Shown here piece after piece: positions 53,801 to 56,620 of a stretch of DNA of 62,000 nt; the stretch's first letter is position 1, and the number at the start of each line of letters is the position of its first letter. Position numbers and translations under genes: made by a program. Below the pieces are notes generated by a model. The model saw only the letters and a program-made list of their open reading frames with translations. It was not told the DNA's origin and made no database searches. Origin of the DNA: Phoronis australis (lineage: Eukaryota > Phoronida > Phoronidae); assembly GCA_002633005.1 (NCBI GenBank), contig NMRA01000729.1, positions 1-62,000 of the forward strand. Reading direction: 5' to 3'.

Positions 53801-56620
53801 GAAGTACTAAACACATGTACATATTGCACACCACTTTTTAACGTCGTCACAAGTACTAATATCGACTAATCCTTACCCGTAACCAAAGCGACCACTCTAG
53901 AATACAAGTTCTTCTTGTTACCACCAACTGTGAAGTAATATGCCCCAAATGTGTCGCTGACCTTGAACACTTTGTGCTTCCTCGAACCACTTTCTCTAAC
54001 AGTGCCACCTGTTGGCGGTTTGGTTGGTATGGTAGTATTTATGTTGACATGCACCCCAGTCTCTATTGTGTCGCCTTCAATAATCACGTTCGTTCCACCG
54101 TACACGTAGATCTCACCTCCAGTCAGTGGGATCACTACACTGATGTTAAACAGTGTCTCTAGGAATAGACAGACAACGTTTTGCGCATCAAAAAAAAACT
54201 TTTGATGTAAACCATTTATAACTTTGAAATAGGTCTCAAATTCATCTTTAGGTCTTCTAAAGAACTGAAAATTCGCCGTACCAAGCTCTACTAGTTGTCT
54301 TGGTACGGCGTGTTGCCTTCTGCTCTCAACATTTTCAGTGAAAATAACGTACGTGCGTTCGGTAGGTATAGTTTGTTGTGAGAAAAGTGAGAATCTGCAT
54401 GATATTGCCATGTATTGCAATCAAACCACATGACCGCAACAGCGTCCTTAGTAATATTCTTGCGTCTACAAAACTCCACTCCGGTTTCAATAAAGATGGC
54501 GTATTTGATCGCGTGCCACTTCGCTGAGGTAGTTACTTCATTTCACAGCAAGAATGTTGATAGTCAGCATTTTTTAAAAATTGATCGGTAAATATATGCA
54601 AAAGTATTTCAAAATAACATTACTGCTACAATAGTAGTGAGGCATAAGTATAAATTATATATGAACCTTATTAATCGTACAGCAGACAGGTGAGTTACTG
54701 TTTCATACAGAGACGCTAGTTGACAGTACTCACTCCAATACATCACGTACATGAGAAAAGACAACTACTTCGCCATTACAATACGGTTACTTCCGTCTCG
54801 AAAAAACCCAGTTTTAATGCCAAAGGCGAGTTTATACCACTTGAAATATGTCGTTTGTTACAATGAAATAACACAATGTAGAAGTTAAATGTTGTTACAT
54901 AACGCCAGATCACATGTTGACACTGATGTCGTAACGCCATAACGTTCATGCTTGTACAATGCAGTTTTCCAGATAATTTTGTTGAAATATTTCGGACATC
55001 ATGGGAGCATACGCTCATATCTCACATTACTCTGTCGCATGTTCTAAAGTAAATAATCTAATTTGAGAATAACAAATAAGCACAACAACAGACCTTCACA
55101 AAACTTTGAATGGCTTAATTGTGCCATTTGTTAAATGCGTATTTTAAATAATTGCTTGGTATTACATACTGTTCGTTCTCATTAACTTCAGCTGTCTAAA
55201 ATATCTGCATGGATACACAGAATTCCATTGTATAAAATACTTTACCCCACTTTCTTGGACTTGTAAACTTTCTTGCTTTAAAATAATCGGATGAGAACCT
55301 GAATGAAGGGAATGGTAGTAGTGTGGCAAGTAAAGTATCATAGCATATCGTATTAGGTGACGATAATAATGTTATCAACTGGTAAAAAATCCTATACTTG
55401 AGATGTAAAAATTAATCGGAAAACTAATGCAACAGTTATGGATTATATAACAACACTCGTGAATAGGAGAGGTGTGTTTCATCTTGACATTTAGATATAA
55501 ATGTAGTTGAATATATGCAAATTACACTTTGAAACTGGCCCTGATTCCACAGACAAGATAACGAATTTGTTGGAGCTCTTGCGGCGTGGTCAATTGATGG
55601 GACATGAACCAACGACCTTACGAACGTGGGCCTGATGCTCTTCCCCAGAACACTTCCTTTATCTTTTTAAATGTTCAACATTGAAGAAACAAAACTTTTA
55701 AGATATCGGTTGATTACAATCATGATTACATTTGTCAATGTAAACAAATCGATGAAAAGTAGATAGTAATCGCACGGCAGGTTAGGTTTCTTATAAAGTC
55801 AGAAACAAAACTCACCAAAGTGTTTCTGCCCCGTACCGCGCGGTCTTGAAAAACTGCTTGTTATCTCTTGGTTCACTCCACGTGACTCTTCTGTCTTCAC
55901 TATTTTTACTCCATGGCAGTATTCGACCATCATTTAATGCAGCAGTACATACACTGGAGTCCTGAAAGATTTTTGTAAAAGAGTGGGTGCATGTGAATTC
56001 AAATCAATTTTACGAAAATTCTTAGGTCATCAGTTTCGACTTTCAATACTTGCCTGCGTATTTGTTGAGCTCATGTGTCGCCTCTTAATGTTGATATTCA
56101 ATATTCTATATTTGACGTTTTGAGGGTGTAAAGCGAGTCACCTGTGCAGTGGGTTGTGGGTAATTATTCATTCGTAGCAAAAGAAGTATTAACCAAGTTT
56201 GAATTACATAGACCGCGAGGCATTACTTTGCACTGGTGGCGAAAAATTTTCAGTTATGGAACCGACACACTGAATTCAATACCCAATTCAACATTCTAAT
56301 CTCACTGACCAATCATTTCTGTAGCTTTCAGTTTTTTAGGAAAAGCTAGTAACCTCATGAGCACACTCGCAATACACTCACTTTCAACTCGTGTGACTTT
56401 GCTATATCTTATTTTTACTCGGGAAACTGAGGATACAGTACATAATCCTGAATATTCGGTCCGTACGTTCTGTCAGCCAAAATAAAATCTCATAAATCTT
56501 CTAGCATGCGCATGCACTAAATTCGGCTATCATTAAAATTATAAGAAACTGACACTTACCCAAGAATACAAGTAAGTTCCCCACGCTTTTTTGTGACATT
56601 CTTGCTGCGGACAAGTGAAG
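5791..56620 (-). CDS. Receptor-type protein tyrosine phosphatase with TIE-like ectodomain: whole gene span, 38 exons (5' end not found)
   Basis: Gene-level entry; the exons are listed separately. Spliced together, the recognisable exons total about 5.7 kb (about 1,900 residues): LCCL-like, two Ig-like, five EGF-like, about six fibronectin III, a membrane-proximal beta-domain, one transmembrane helix, then tandem phosphatase domains D1 (active by motif) and D2 (degenerate). It should be a type I plasma-membrane protein that removes phosphate from phosphotyrosine, controlled by an unknown extracellular ligand. EGF-1 to EGF-3 align closely with TIE1/TIE2, while the cytoplasmic half is most like the R2B (PTPRK/PTPRM) group. 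The Ig, EGF and one-exon FN3 modules are phase 1-1 exons, as expected for exon shuffling. One junction (33470 to 31586) is out of frame by one base. The signal peptide and start are not identified. Confidence 0.85.
6140..6275 (-). CDS. RPTP D2 exon: P-loop and following helices
   Basis: This completes [19 protein letters not shown], continuing with [19 protein letters not shown]. Joined to the previous exon, the catalytic loop is CLDGCAR: a CX5R motif with Cys and Arg kept but flanking residues changed from the usual C(S/L)xGxGR. The Q-loop glutamines usual in D1 (QQR..MVQT) are not kept. 136 bp, phase 2 in, phase 0 out. Confidence 0.85.
7287..7450 (-). CDS. RPTP D2 exon: WPD-loop region (degenerate)
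   Basis: It begins [20 protein letters not shown] and ends HAVVVQC. The position of the WPD loop reads WSN, so the general-acid Asp is missing, and the residue before the catalytic Cys is Gln rather than His. Both changes argue for a regulatory, non-catalytic D2. 164 bp, phase 0 in, phase 2 out (TT|G). Confidence 0.85.
8515..8945. mobile_element. Foldback (MITE-like) element rich in ACTCGAA motifs
   Basis: Inverted arms at about 8519-8615 and 8845-8937. The GGGCCCGGTCTCCAATCTTT of the left arm is answered by AAAGATTAGAGACCGGGCCC in the right. Multiple ACTCGAA/TTCGAGT repeats lie inside. There is no ORF of note. It lies in the intron between D2 exons 9452-9586 and 7287-7450. Confidence 0.6.
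9452..9586 (-). CDS. RPTP D2 exon: QYWP segment
   Basis: It reads [20 protein letters not shown] and ends FTLTDTMKK. The PQYWPDEG motif and the beta strands after it are standard in phosphatase domains. 135 bp, phase 0-0; donor AAAAAG|gtatgt. Confidence 0.88.
10015..10149 (-). CDS. RPTP D2 exon: [15 protein letters not shown] segment
   Basis: It reads [20 protein letters not shown], then [19 protein letters not shown]. PLPNTVxDFWR is characteristic of RPTP D2 domains, and MLND is shared with the R2B group. 135 bp, phase 0-0; donor GATCAT|gtgaga. Confidence 0.88.
11339..11559. repeat. 17-bp minisatellite that multiplies a 5' splice site
   Basis: Plus-strand unit acggtacttacattgac, about 12 copies. 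acattg cores start at 11355, 11380, 11397, 11414, 11431, 11448, 11465, 11482, 11499, 11516, 11533 and 11550, so the spacing is 17 bp apart from one gap of 25. On the minus strand each unit reads gtcaat|gtaagta, the same as the donor of the exon ending at 11552. Two copies carry gtgagta and two gtaaaga; the rest have the strong gtaagta. The array therefore runs directly from the exon end into the intron. Confidence 0.9.
11552..11628 (-). CDS. RPTP D2 exon: NDYINA segment
   Basis: It reads [20 protein letters not shown], then NAVFVN, the start of D2 with the conserved (N/S)DYINA motif. The preceding ILP and this R-P-x-L pattern resemble R2B phosphatases. 77 bp, phase 1 in, phase 0 out. Its last six bases (GTCAAT) and its donor are the first unit of the adjoining 17-bp array. 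Confidence 0.85.
11781..11880 (-). CDS. RPTP exon: D1-D2 linker
   Basis: It reads [20 protein letters not shown], then [13 protein letters not shown]. The KNRDQNILP corresponds to the KNR..(D/N)ILP motif that opens a phosphatase domain, so this exon bridges D1 and D2. 100 bp, phase 0 in, phase 1 out. Confidence 0.83.
12285..12419 (-). CDS. RPTP D1 exon: C-terminal helices
   Basis: It reads [20 protein letters not shown] and ends [18 protein letters not shown]...SGDT is the standard close of D1 in class R2 phosphatases. 135 bp, phase 0-0; acceptor ..tttcacattag. Confidence 0.86.
12935..13085. repeat. Short inverted repeat with tandem CGCTAGGACCTA
   Basis: ACGCTAGGACCT occurs twice in direct order at about 12950-12972, and its reverse complement (AGGTCCTAGCG) lies at about 13059-13070. 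It is probably a decayed small foldback element in the intron between exons 14077-14212 and 12285-12419. Confidence 0.4.
14077..14212 (-). CDS. RPTP D1 exon: catalytic P-loop
   Basis: It completes [16 protein letters not shown] and ends [12 protein letters not shown]. The full signature HC(X5)R with SAGVGRTG and the Q-loop QQR..MVQT are intact, so D1 should be an active phosphatase. 136 bp, phase 2 in, phase 0 out; donor CTG|gtatgt. Confidence 0.9.
14286..14335. other. Assembly gap (50 N)
   Basis: Fifty N flanked by runs of C, just outside the D1 P-loop exon and inside the intron. It looks like a placeholder over a poly-C/G-rich stretch. No exon is obviously interrupted. Confidence 0.97.
16079..16774. 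mobile_element. Possible solo LTR or other dispersed repeat
   Basis: This stretch starts TGTAACAGCC and ends near TCTGACA, just beside the D1 WPD exon. It contains a roughly 50-bp internal duplication (GTGACCAGCAAG at about 16380 and 16449). The TGTAACA..TGACA ends would suit a Gypsy LTR, but I see no convincing target-site duplication. Confidence 0.25.
16787..16950 (-). CDS. RPTP D1 exon: WPD loop
   Basis: It reads [20 protein letters not shown], then [13 protein letters not shown] and ends PTVVHC(S). The WPD loop with its general-acid Asp and the VVHC leading into the P-loop are intact. The acceptor tract (..caatttggaaacag) is pyrimidine-poor, yet phase and homology fix it. 164 bp, phase 0 in, phase 2 out. 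Confidence 0.88.
17171..17290 (-). CDS. RPTP D1 exon: KCEQYWP segment
   Basis: It reads [20 protein letters not shown] and ends [16 protein letters not shown] is invariant in phosphatase D1 domains. 120 bp, phase 0-0. Confidence 0.88.
17689..17786 (-). CDS. RPTP D1 exon: [12 protein letters not shown] segment
   Basis: It completes G, then [20 protein letters not shown] and [12 protein letters not shown]. This is a textbook D1 motif. With the preceding exon the usual ATQGP reads ATIGP. 98 bp, phase 1 in, phase 0 out. Confidence 0.9.
18394..18507 (-). CDS. RPTP D1 exon: [11 protein letters not shown] segment
   Basis: It reads [20 protein letters not shown], then [18 protein letters not shown]. 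It carries the [10 protein letters not shown] core of D1. The Gln of the common (A/I)TQGP is Ile. 114 bp, phase 1-1. Confidence 0.9.
19087..19174 (-). CDS. RPTP D1 exon: KNRF..ILTYDD start of the domain
   Basis: It reads [20 protein letters not shown], then KNRFKNILT(Y). This is the phosphotyrosine-recognition loop region (KNRY in many PTPs, here KNRF). 88 bp, phase 0 in, phase 1 out. Confidence 0.87.
20085..20275 (-). CDS. RPTP exon: juxtamembrane segment into D1
   Basis: It reads [20 protein letters not shown] and later [15 protein letters not shown], ending VVREYE. The second part is the N-terminal helix pair of D1. The first contains AYANV, a pYxN pattern that could bind a Grb2-type SH2 domain if phosphorylated. 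191 bp, phase 1 in, phase 0 out. Confidence 0.83.
20780..21560. mobile_element. Foldback-like element with diverged GTGTTTGCAGGT repeats
   Basis: The complement of 20800-20970 resembles 21390-21550. Shared pieces include GGTGTTTGCAGGT, ATCGTGTTTTGT and GTGTTTGGCGGT. The spacer is about 420 bp. No recognisable protein. Confidence 0.45.
21897..22124 (+). other. Unassigned short ORF with acidic C-terminus
   Basis: A 75-codon frame in the intron, on the strand opposite the gene, ending with an acidic run ([17 protein letters not shown]). The composition looks protein-like rather than random, but I do not recognise it. It may be a remnant of a transposon protein. Confidence 0.2.
22542..22606 (-). 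CDS. RPTP exon: cytoplasmic stop-transfer and juxtamembrane
   Basis: It reads [21 protein letters not shown]. The basic cluster right after the membrane helix is the stop-transfer signal and fixes the orientation as type I. 65 bp, phase 2 in, phase 1 out. Confidence 0.82.
23004..23103 (-). CDS. RPTP exon: transmembrane helix
   Basis: It reads [20 protein letters not shown], then [12 protein letters not shown]: one hydrophobic helix with a Gly-rich entry (GGSGGGVA). Two AGs are available (AG at 23109-23108 and 23105-23104). Only the second, ..ccagcaag|GA, keeps the frame with the preceding exon. 100 bp, phase 1 in, phase 2 out. Confidence 0.82.
23344..23407 (-). CDS. RPTP exon: membrane-proximal stalk
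   Basis: It reads [22 protein letters not shown] short extracellular piece between the membrane-proximal domain and the transmembrane helix. 64 bp, phase 0 in, phase 1 out. Confidence 0.75.
23556..23817 (-). CDS. RPTP exon: membrane-proximal domain (R2B-like)
   Basis: It begins [17 protein letters not shown] and contains YITANL, then [18 protein letters not shown] and [13 protein letters not shown]. The (F/P)xxGD..Y.GY.N..L pattern with a following Y.(F/I).. strand is the membrane-proximal region of R2B receptors (PTPRK/PTPRM). 262 bp, phase 2 in, phase 0 out. Confidence 0.8.
24292..24400 (-). CDS. RPTP exon: linker after the last FN3
   Basis: It reads (D)[19 protein letters not shown] and ends [10 protein letters not shown]. 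It is rich in Thr, Pro and charged residues and matches the linker before the membrane-proximal domain in R2B receptors. 109 bp, phase 1 in, phase 2 out. Confidence 0.75.
24401..25744. other. Intron
   Basis: Non-coding sequence between the linker exon and the inserted retrotransposon. No exon was recognised. Confidence 0.4.
25745..28040 (+). mobile_element. Dead non-LTR retrotransposon (endonuclease tail and reverse transcriptase)
   Basis: Plus strand, opposite the host gene. Pieces in order: an endonuclease-like GGVCVFVKK and [14 protein letters not shown] (about 25840-26020); RT entry [12 protein letters not shown], then [20 protein letters not shown] and NYRGNSLL (26135-26395); [15 protein letters not shown] (about 26525); [10 protein letters not shown] (about 26702); and the thumb, from about 26840: [20 protein letters not shown]. 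The YADD region is broken (..YTLMIWLV in one frame, ADDMV in another). Several stops and frameshifts mean it is inactive. It is of general CR1/L2/RTE-like endonuclease type; I cannot fix the clade. Confidence 0.85.
28043..28663. repeat. Direct repeat of about 36 bp bracketing about 550 bp after the retrotransposon
   Basis: TTTAACTTGAATAAGTAACC, continuing into TGCCTCTGTTTCGT, occurs at about 28043-28078 and again at about 28628-28663 with one or two mismatches. The enclosed DNA includes the palindrome AACCCCGTGTGGGGTT near 28350. It may be a duplicated 3' end of the retrotransposon. Confidence 0.6.
29331..29505 (-). CDS. RPTP exon: FN3-6, C-terminal half
   Basis: It reads [20 protein letters not shown], then [16 protein letters not shown] and GFGPP, ending TTLS. 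The L.PGT.Y.F.V.A pattern is the E-F strand core of fibronectin III. 175 bp, phase 0 in, phase 1 out. Confidence 0.86.
29506..31410. other. Intron
   Basis: No exon was recognised. Around 29910-29995 a short motif with AGACG(C/T)CC recurs three times (TTAGTCAGACGCC, TTAGCTAGACGCCC, TTAGCCAGACGTCC). Confidence 0.35.
31411..31586 (-). CDS. RPTP exon: end of FN3-5 and start of FN3-6
   Basis: It reads (V)[18 protein letters not shown], then [23 protein letters not shown] and NGYLTRYN. The first part completes an F-G hairpin of FN3-5 and the second opens FN3-6. The TVTVTVT run comes from a CAGTGA microrepeat. 176 bp; 2 bases in, phase 0 out. Its entry phase does not match the preceding exon (see findings). 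Confidence 0.78.
33470..33687 (-). CDS. RPTP exon: FN3-5, N-terminal two thirds
   Basis: It reads [20 protein letters not shown], then [20 protein letters not shown] and ends WKHIYEFQ. The W.PP..PNG.I..Y.V signature of FN3 is complete and the F strand is cut after YEFQ. 218 bp, phase 1 in, phase 0 out. Confidence 0.85.
34413..34715 (-). CDS. RPTP exon: FN3-4 (complete domain in one exon)
   Basis: It reads [20 protein letters not shown], then [15 protein letters not shown], then [19 protein letters not shown] and SVTAES. The PWSEWS recalls the WSxWS box of cytokine receptors and many FN3 domains. 303 bp, phase 1-1. Confidence 0.87.
35018..35326 (-). CDS. RPTP exon: FN3-3 (complete domain in one exon)
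   Basis: It reads [20 protein letters not shown], then [38 protein letters not shown] and ends TSVS. Classic FN3 with W.PP..NG...GY.I and L.PY..Y. 309 bp, phase 1-1. Confidence 0.88.
35632..35730. repeat. (TGTA)n and (TA)n microsatellite
   Basis: About 20 uninterrupted TGTA units from about 35633 to 35716, then TA dinucleotides to about 35730. It directly abuts the left arm of the large hairpin. Confidence 0.95.
35731..36193. mobile_element. Large near-perfect hairpin (foldback) element
   Basis: The left arm 35731-35926 is the reverse complement of the right arm 35999-36193, with few mismatches, around a loop of about 72 bp. GAAGAACGCACAGAAAATAC in the left arm is matched by GTATTTTCTGTGCGTTCTTC in the right. 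No transposase. The high arm identity points to a recent inverted duplication or foldback insertion. A small hairpin (11-bp stem) lies just beyond it, at 36238-36271. Confidence 0.85.
36909..37128 (-). CDS. RPTP exon: FN3-2, C-terminal part
   Basis: It reads [20 protein letters not shown], later [17 protein letters not shown] and ends SLEK. The F strand (W.FKIQAHN) is FN3-like; two Cys (RCKSGC) are unusual. 220 bp, phase 0 in, phase 1 out. Confidence 0.78.
37682..37743 (-). CDS. RPTP exon: FN3-2, N-terminal part
   Basis: It reads (V)[18 protein letters not shown], then WN. This is the A-B strand of an FN3 domain ending on the conserved Trp. 62 bp, phase 1 in, phase 0 out; donor GGAAT|gtaagt. 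Confidence 0.78.
38242..38538 (-). CDS. RPTP exon: FN3-1 (complete domain in one exon)
   Basis: It reads [20 protein letters not shown], then [39 protein letters not shown] and ends AMACA. The FN3 pattern is W.P......G....Y.V and Y.VRI...T. It follows the EGF block directly, as in TIE receptors. 297 bp, phase 1-1. Confidence 0.86.
38852..38986 (-). CDS. RPTP exon: EGF-like module 4
   Basis: It reads [20 protein letters not shown], then [16 protein letters not shown] and LPTCHK. A Cys-rich laminin/TIE-type EGF repeat (C..G.YG..C...C..C..G..C....G.C..C..G). 135 bp, phase 1-1. Confidence 0.87.
38987..40630. other. Intron with an unassigned 169-codon minus-strand frame (39029-39538)
   Basis: The frame at 39029-39538 is long for AT-rich DNA but resembles no family I know, and it is not needed for the exon chain. 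No other signal. Confidence 0.3.
40631..41683. repeat. Tandem segmental duplication, unit A (carries one EGF exon)
   Basis: From ATGCAACCAGTCAAACAC at 40631 the sequence is recognisably repeated from 41684. Shared landmarks include GCGCTACC/ACGCTACC..TTCTCAA, CTTCCGTTCCTTACACGT, TGCCAGTGTGCTTAACCTTG, the EGF exon and TTTATGC(T)C.GACA. This unit has the empty TTAA site (40831-40834) that is filled by the transposon in unit B. Confidence 0.85.
41123..41254 (-). CDS. RPTP exon: EGF-like module 3, duplicate copy
   Basis: It reads (E)[17 protein letters not shown], then [16 protein letters not shown] and [10 protein letters not shown]. It differs from the exon at 44029-44160 at only about ten residues. 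It is an in-frame phase 1-1 exon, 132 bp, so the duplication simply adds one EGF repeat. Confidence 0.9.
41592..41687. repeat. (CAC/CAT)n microsatellite
   Basis: Trinucleotide run at the junction between duplication units A and B. The proline- and His-like ORFs that cross it are just translated repeat. Confidence 0.93.
41889..43545 (+). mobile_element. Kolobok-like THAP DNA transposon, copy B
   Basis: The body 41893-43541 lies between TTAA (41889-41892) and TTAA (43542-43545). The paralogous intron site in unit A reads GCGCTTAAGATATAC with a single TTAA, an empty site that defines the insertion exactly. The right terminus is GGGTGGTATGCTCCT and the left AGTTGAATGCCACCC (left TIR partly decayed). 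The THAP frame (about 42040-42240) is broken by stops and frameshifts. The insertion post-dates the exon duplication. Confidence 0.82.
44029..44160 (-). CDS. RPTP exon: EGF-like module 3
   Basis: It reads (E)[17 protein letters not shown], then [16 protein letters not shown] and [16 protein letters not shown] is also found in the third TIE2 EGF repeat. 132 bp, phase 1-1; acceptor ..gaaatattccag. Confidence 0.9.
45354..45394. repeat. (CAG)n-rich microsatellite
   Basis: Short interrupted CAG run in an intron. Confidence 0.85.
45604..45649. repeat. (CAA)n(CAG)n microsatellite
   Basis: Seven or so CAA units followed by seven or so CAG units. Intronic, not coding. Confidence 0.92.
46575..46721 (-). 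CDS. RPTP exon: EGF-like module 2 (TIE-like)
   Basis: It reads (A)[17 protein letters not shown], then [30 protein letters not shown].(R/K)GL.C is a hallmark of the second EGF repeat of TIE2, including the eight-residue match DPYGCSCA. This is one of the strongest pointers to a TIE-derived ectodomain. 147 bp, phase 1-1. Confidence 0.9.
47029..47170. repeat. ATC/ATT trinucleotide-rich tract
   Basis: Imperfect (ATC/ATT/GTC)n tract. The 91-codon Ile/Val-rich ORF over it is a repeat artefact. Confidence 0.88.
47899..48030 (-). CDS. RPTP exon: EGF-like module 1 (TIE-like)
   Basis: It reads (V)[17 protein letters not shown], then [19 protein letters not shown] and GPDCST. NGGVCH...GECIC.PGF.G..C aligns with the first EGF repeat of TIE2 (NNGVCHEDTGECICPPGF). 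132 bp, phase 1-1. Confidence 0.9.
48379..48639 (-). CDS. RPTP exon: Ig-like segment 2
   Basis: It reads (A)[17 protein letters not shown], later [20 protein letters not shown] and ends LRLIVR. The [11 protein letters not shown].......LRLIVR end matches the close of TIE2 Ig2 (AGVYSARYIGG...TRLIVR), after which EGF-1 starts in both proteins. The Cys pair of a classical Ig domain is absent, as in TIE Ig2. 261 bp, phase 1-1. Confidence 0.8.
49463..50890. repeat. Pair of about 37-bp direct repeats around the Gypsy fragment
   Basis: GCTAAACGCAAAAAAATAAA, continuing ACTGCCTCTAAGAAGC, at about 49463-49498 is echoed at about 50852-50887 (GCCAAACGCAAAAAATAAAA, CTGCCACTACGAGGC). The Gypsy pol remnant lies between. 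These could be scraps of long terminal repeats or a dispersed repeat. Confidence 0.5.
50210..50825 (+). mobile_element. Dead Gypsy-type (Ty3) LTR retrotransposon pol fragment
   Basis: Plus-strand frames give [20 protein letters not shown], then [20 protein letters not shown] and [21 protein letters not shown]. After frameshifts come [12 protein letters not shown] and [17 protein letters not shown]. These are the RT palm motifs of Gypsy elements, with the YxDD as YLDD. Stops and frame changes make it inactive. It sits in the intron between the two Ig-like exons. Confidence 0.87.
51734..51838. repeat. (TG)n-rich microsatellite
   Basis: Interrupted TG/CG dinucleotide tract. The His/Thr-rich ORF on the minus strand is a repeat artefact. 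Confidence 0.92.
52157..52178. other. Perfect 10-bp-arm palindrome
   Basis: CCGCTTAATC tt GATTAAGCGG: a perfect inverted repeat with a 2-bp centre, just outside the Penelope-like remnant at 52205. Function unknown. Confidence 0.6.
52205..52575 (-). mobile_element. Penelope-like element remnant with GIY-YIG endonuclease piece and inverted C-terminus
   Basis: On the minus strand, about 52486-52410 reads [19 protein letters not shown], the GIY-YIG nuclease core, and about 52300-52210 gives [13 protein letters not shown], the downstream C-terminal motif, with frame breaks. On the plus strand, 52486-52560 reads [20 protein letters not shown], another copy of that C-terminus in the opposite direction. 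The same opposed arrangement occurs at 1574-1676 and 3391-3523. Confidence 0.68.
53877..54158 (-). CDS. RPTP exon: Ig-like segment 1
   Basis: It reads (E)[17 protein letters not shown], then [17 protein letters not shown] and [19 protein letters not shown], ending ALVT. The order (hydrophobic strand, then GAYYF...G) resembles the first Ig domain of TIE2 (NGAYFCEGRVRG). Classical Ig cysteines are missing, so this call is by position and pattern. 282 bp, phase 1-1. Confidence 0.72.
54159..54540 (-). other. Unassigned protein-like frames in intron, with a small hairpin
   Basis: Two overlapping minus-strand frames look protein-like: [20 protein letters not shown].. (to about 54440) and [20 protein letters not shown].. 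(to about 54190). They suggest one decayed ORF with a frameshift. A hairpin with an 11-bp stem (GCCGTACCAAG / CTTGGTACGGC) lies at about 54276-54310. I do not recognise the family. Confidence 0.3.
55246..55298 (-). CDS. RPTP candidate 53-nt exon between LCCL and Ig-1
   Basis: Acceptor ..cccttcattcag, then G-TTC..TGG-G ([17 protein letters not shown]), donor |gtaaag. It is proposed because the LCCL exon ends phase 2 (TG|) and the Ig-1 exon enters phase 1; joined directly they give a TGA stop. This piece starts with one base and ends with one base, so it repairs both junctions. There is no homology evidence. Confidence 0.55.
55587..55656 (-). repeat. tRNA-like / tRNA-derived SINE head
   Basis: On the minus strand a degenerate A box (GGGGAAGAGCATCAGG) is followed after about 25 nt by GGTTCATGTCC, close to the B-box consensus GGTTCGANTCC. 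The acceptor and anticodon stems do not pair well, so this is a SINE head or tRNA pseudogene rather than a working tRNA. Confidence 0.45.
55816..55961 (-). CDS. RPTP exon: LCCL-like domain, main part
   Basis: It reads [20 protein letters not shown], then [20 protein letters not shown] and ETL(W). Together with the preceding exon it follows the LCCL domain pattern (CP..C...WGT..Y..DSS.C.AA...G.I, then F..S.RNG..S). LCCL domains occur in cochlin and other extracellular proteins. 146 bp, phase 0 in, phase 2 out. Confidence 0.72.
56560..56620 (-). CDS. RPTP exon: start of LCCL-like domain (most 5' exon found)
   Basis: It reads [20 protein letters not shown]. The CP..C....WGT.(V/L)Y start is the LCCL opening. 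Acceptor ..aatgtctctttcaag, donor |gtaagt. 61 bp, phase 2 in, phase 0 out. The exon or exons carrying the signal peptide were not identified upstream. Confidence 0.68.

Noticed and set aside
53866-54420. 184-codon minus-strand ORF as a single gene
   Set aside because: Only its 3' part (53877-54158) is exon, bounded by a good acceptor and donor that match the phase of the neighbours; the rest is intron.
55587-55656. Functional tRNA gene
   Set aside because: The B box is recognisable but the acceptor and anticodon stems do not pair.
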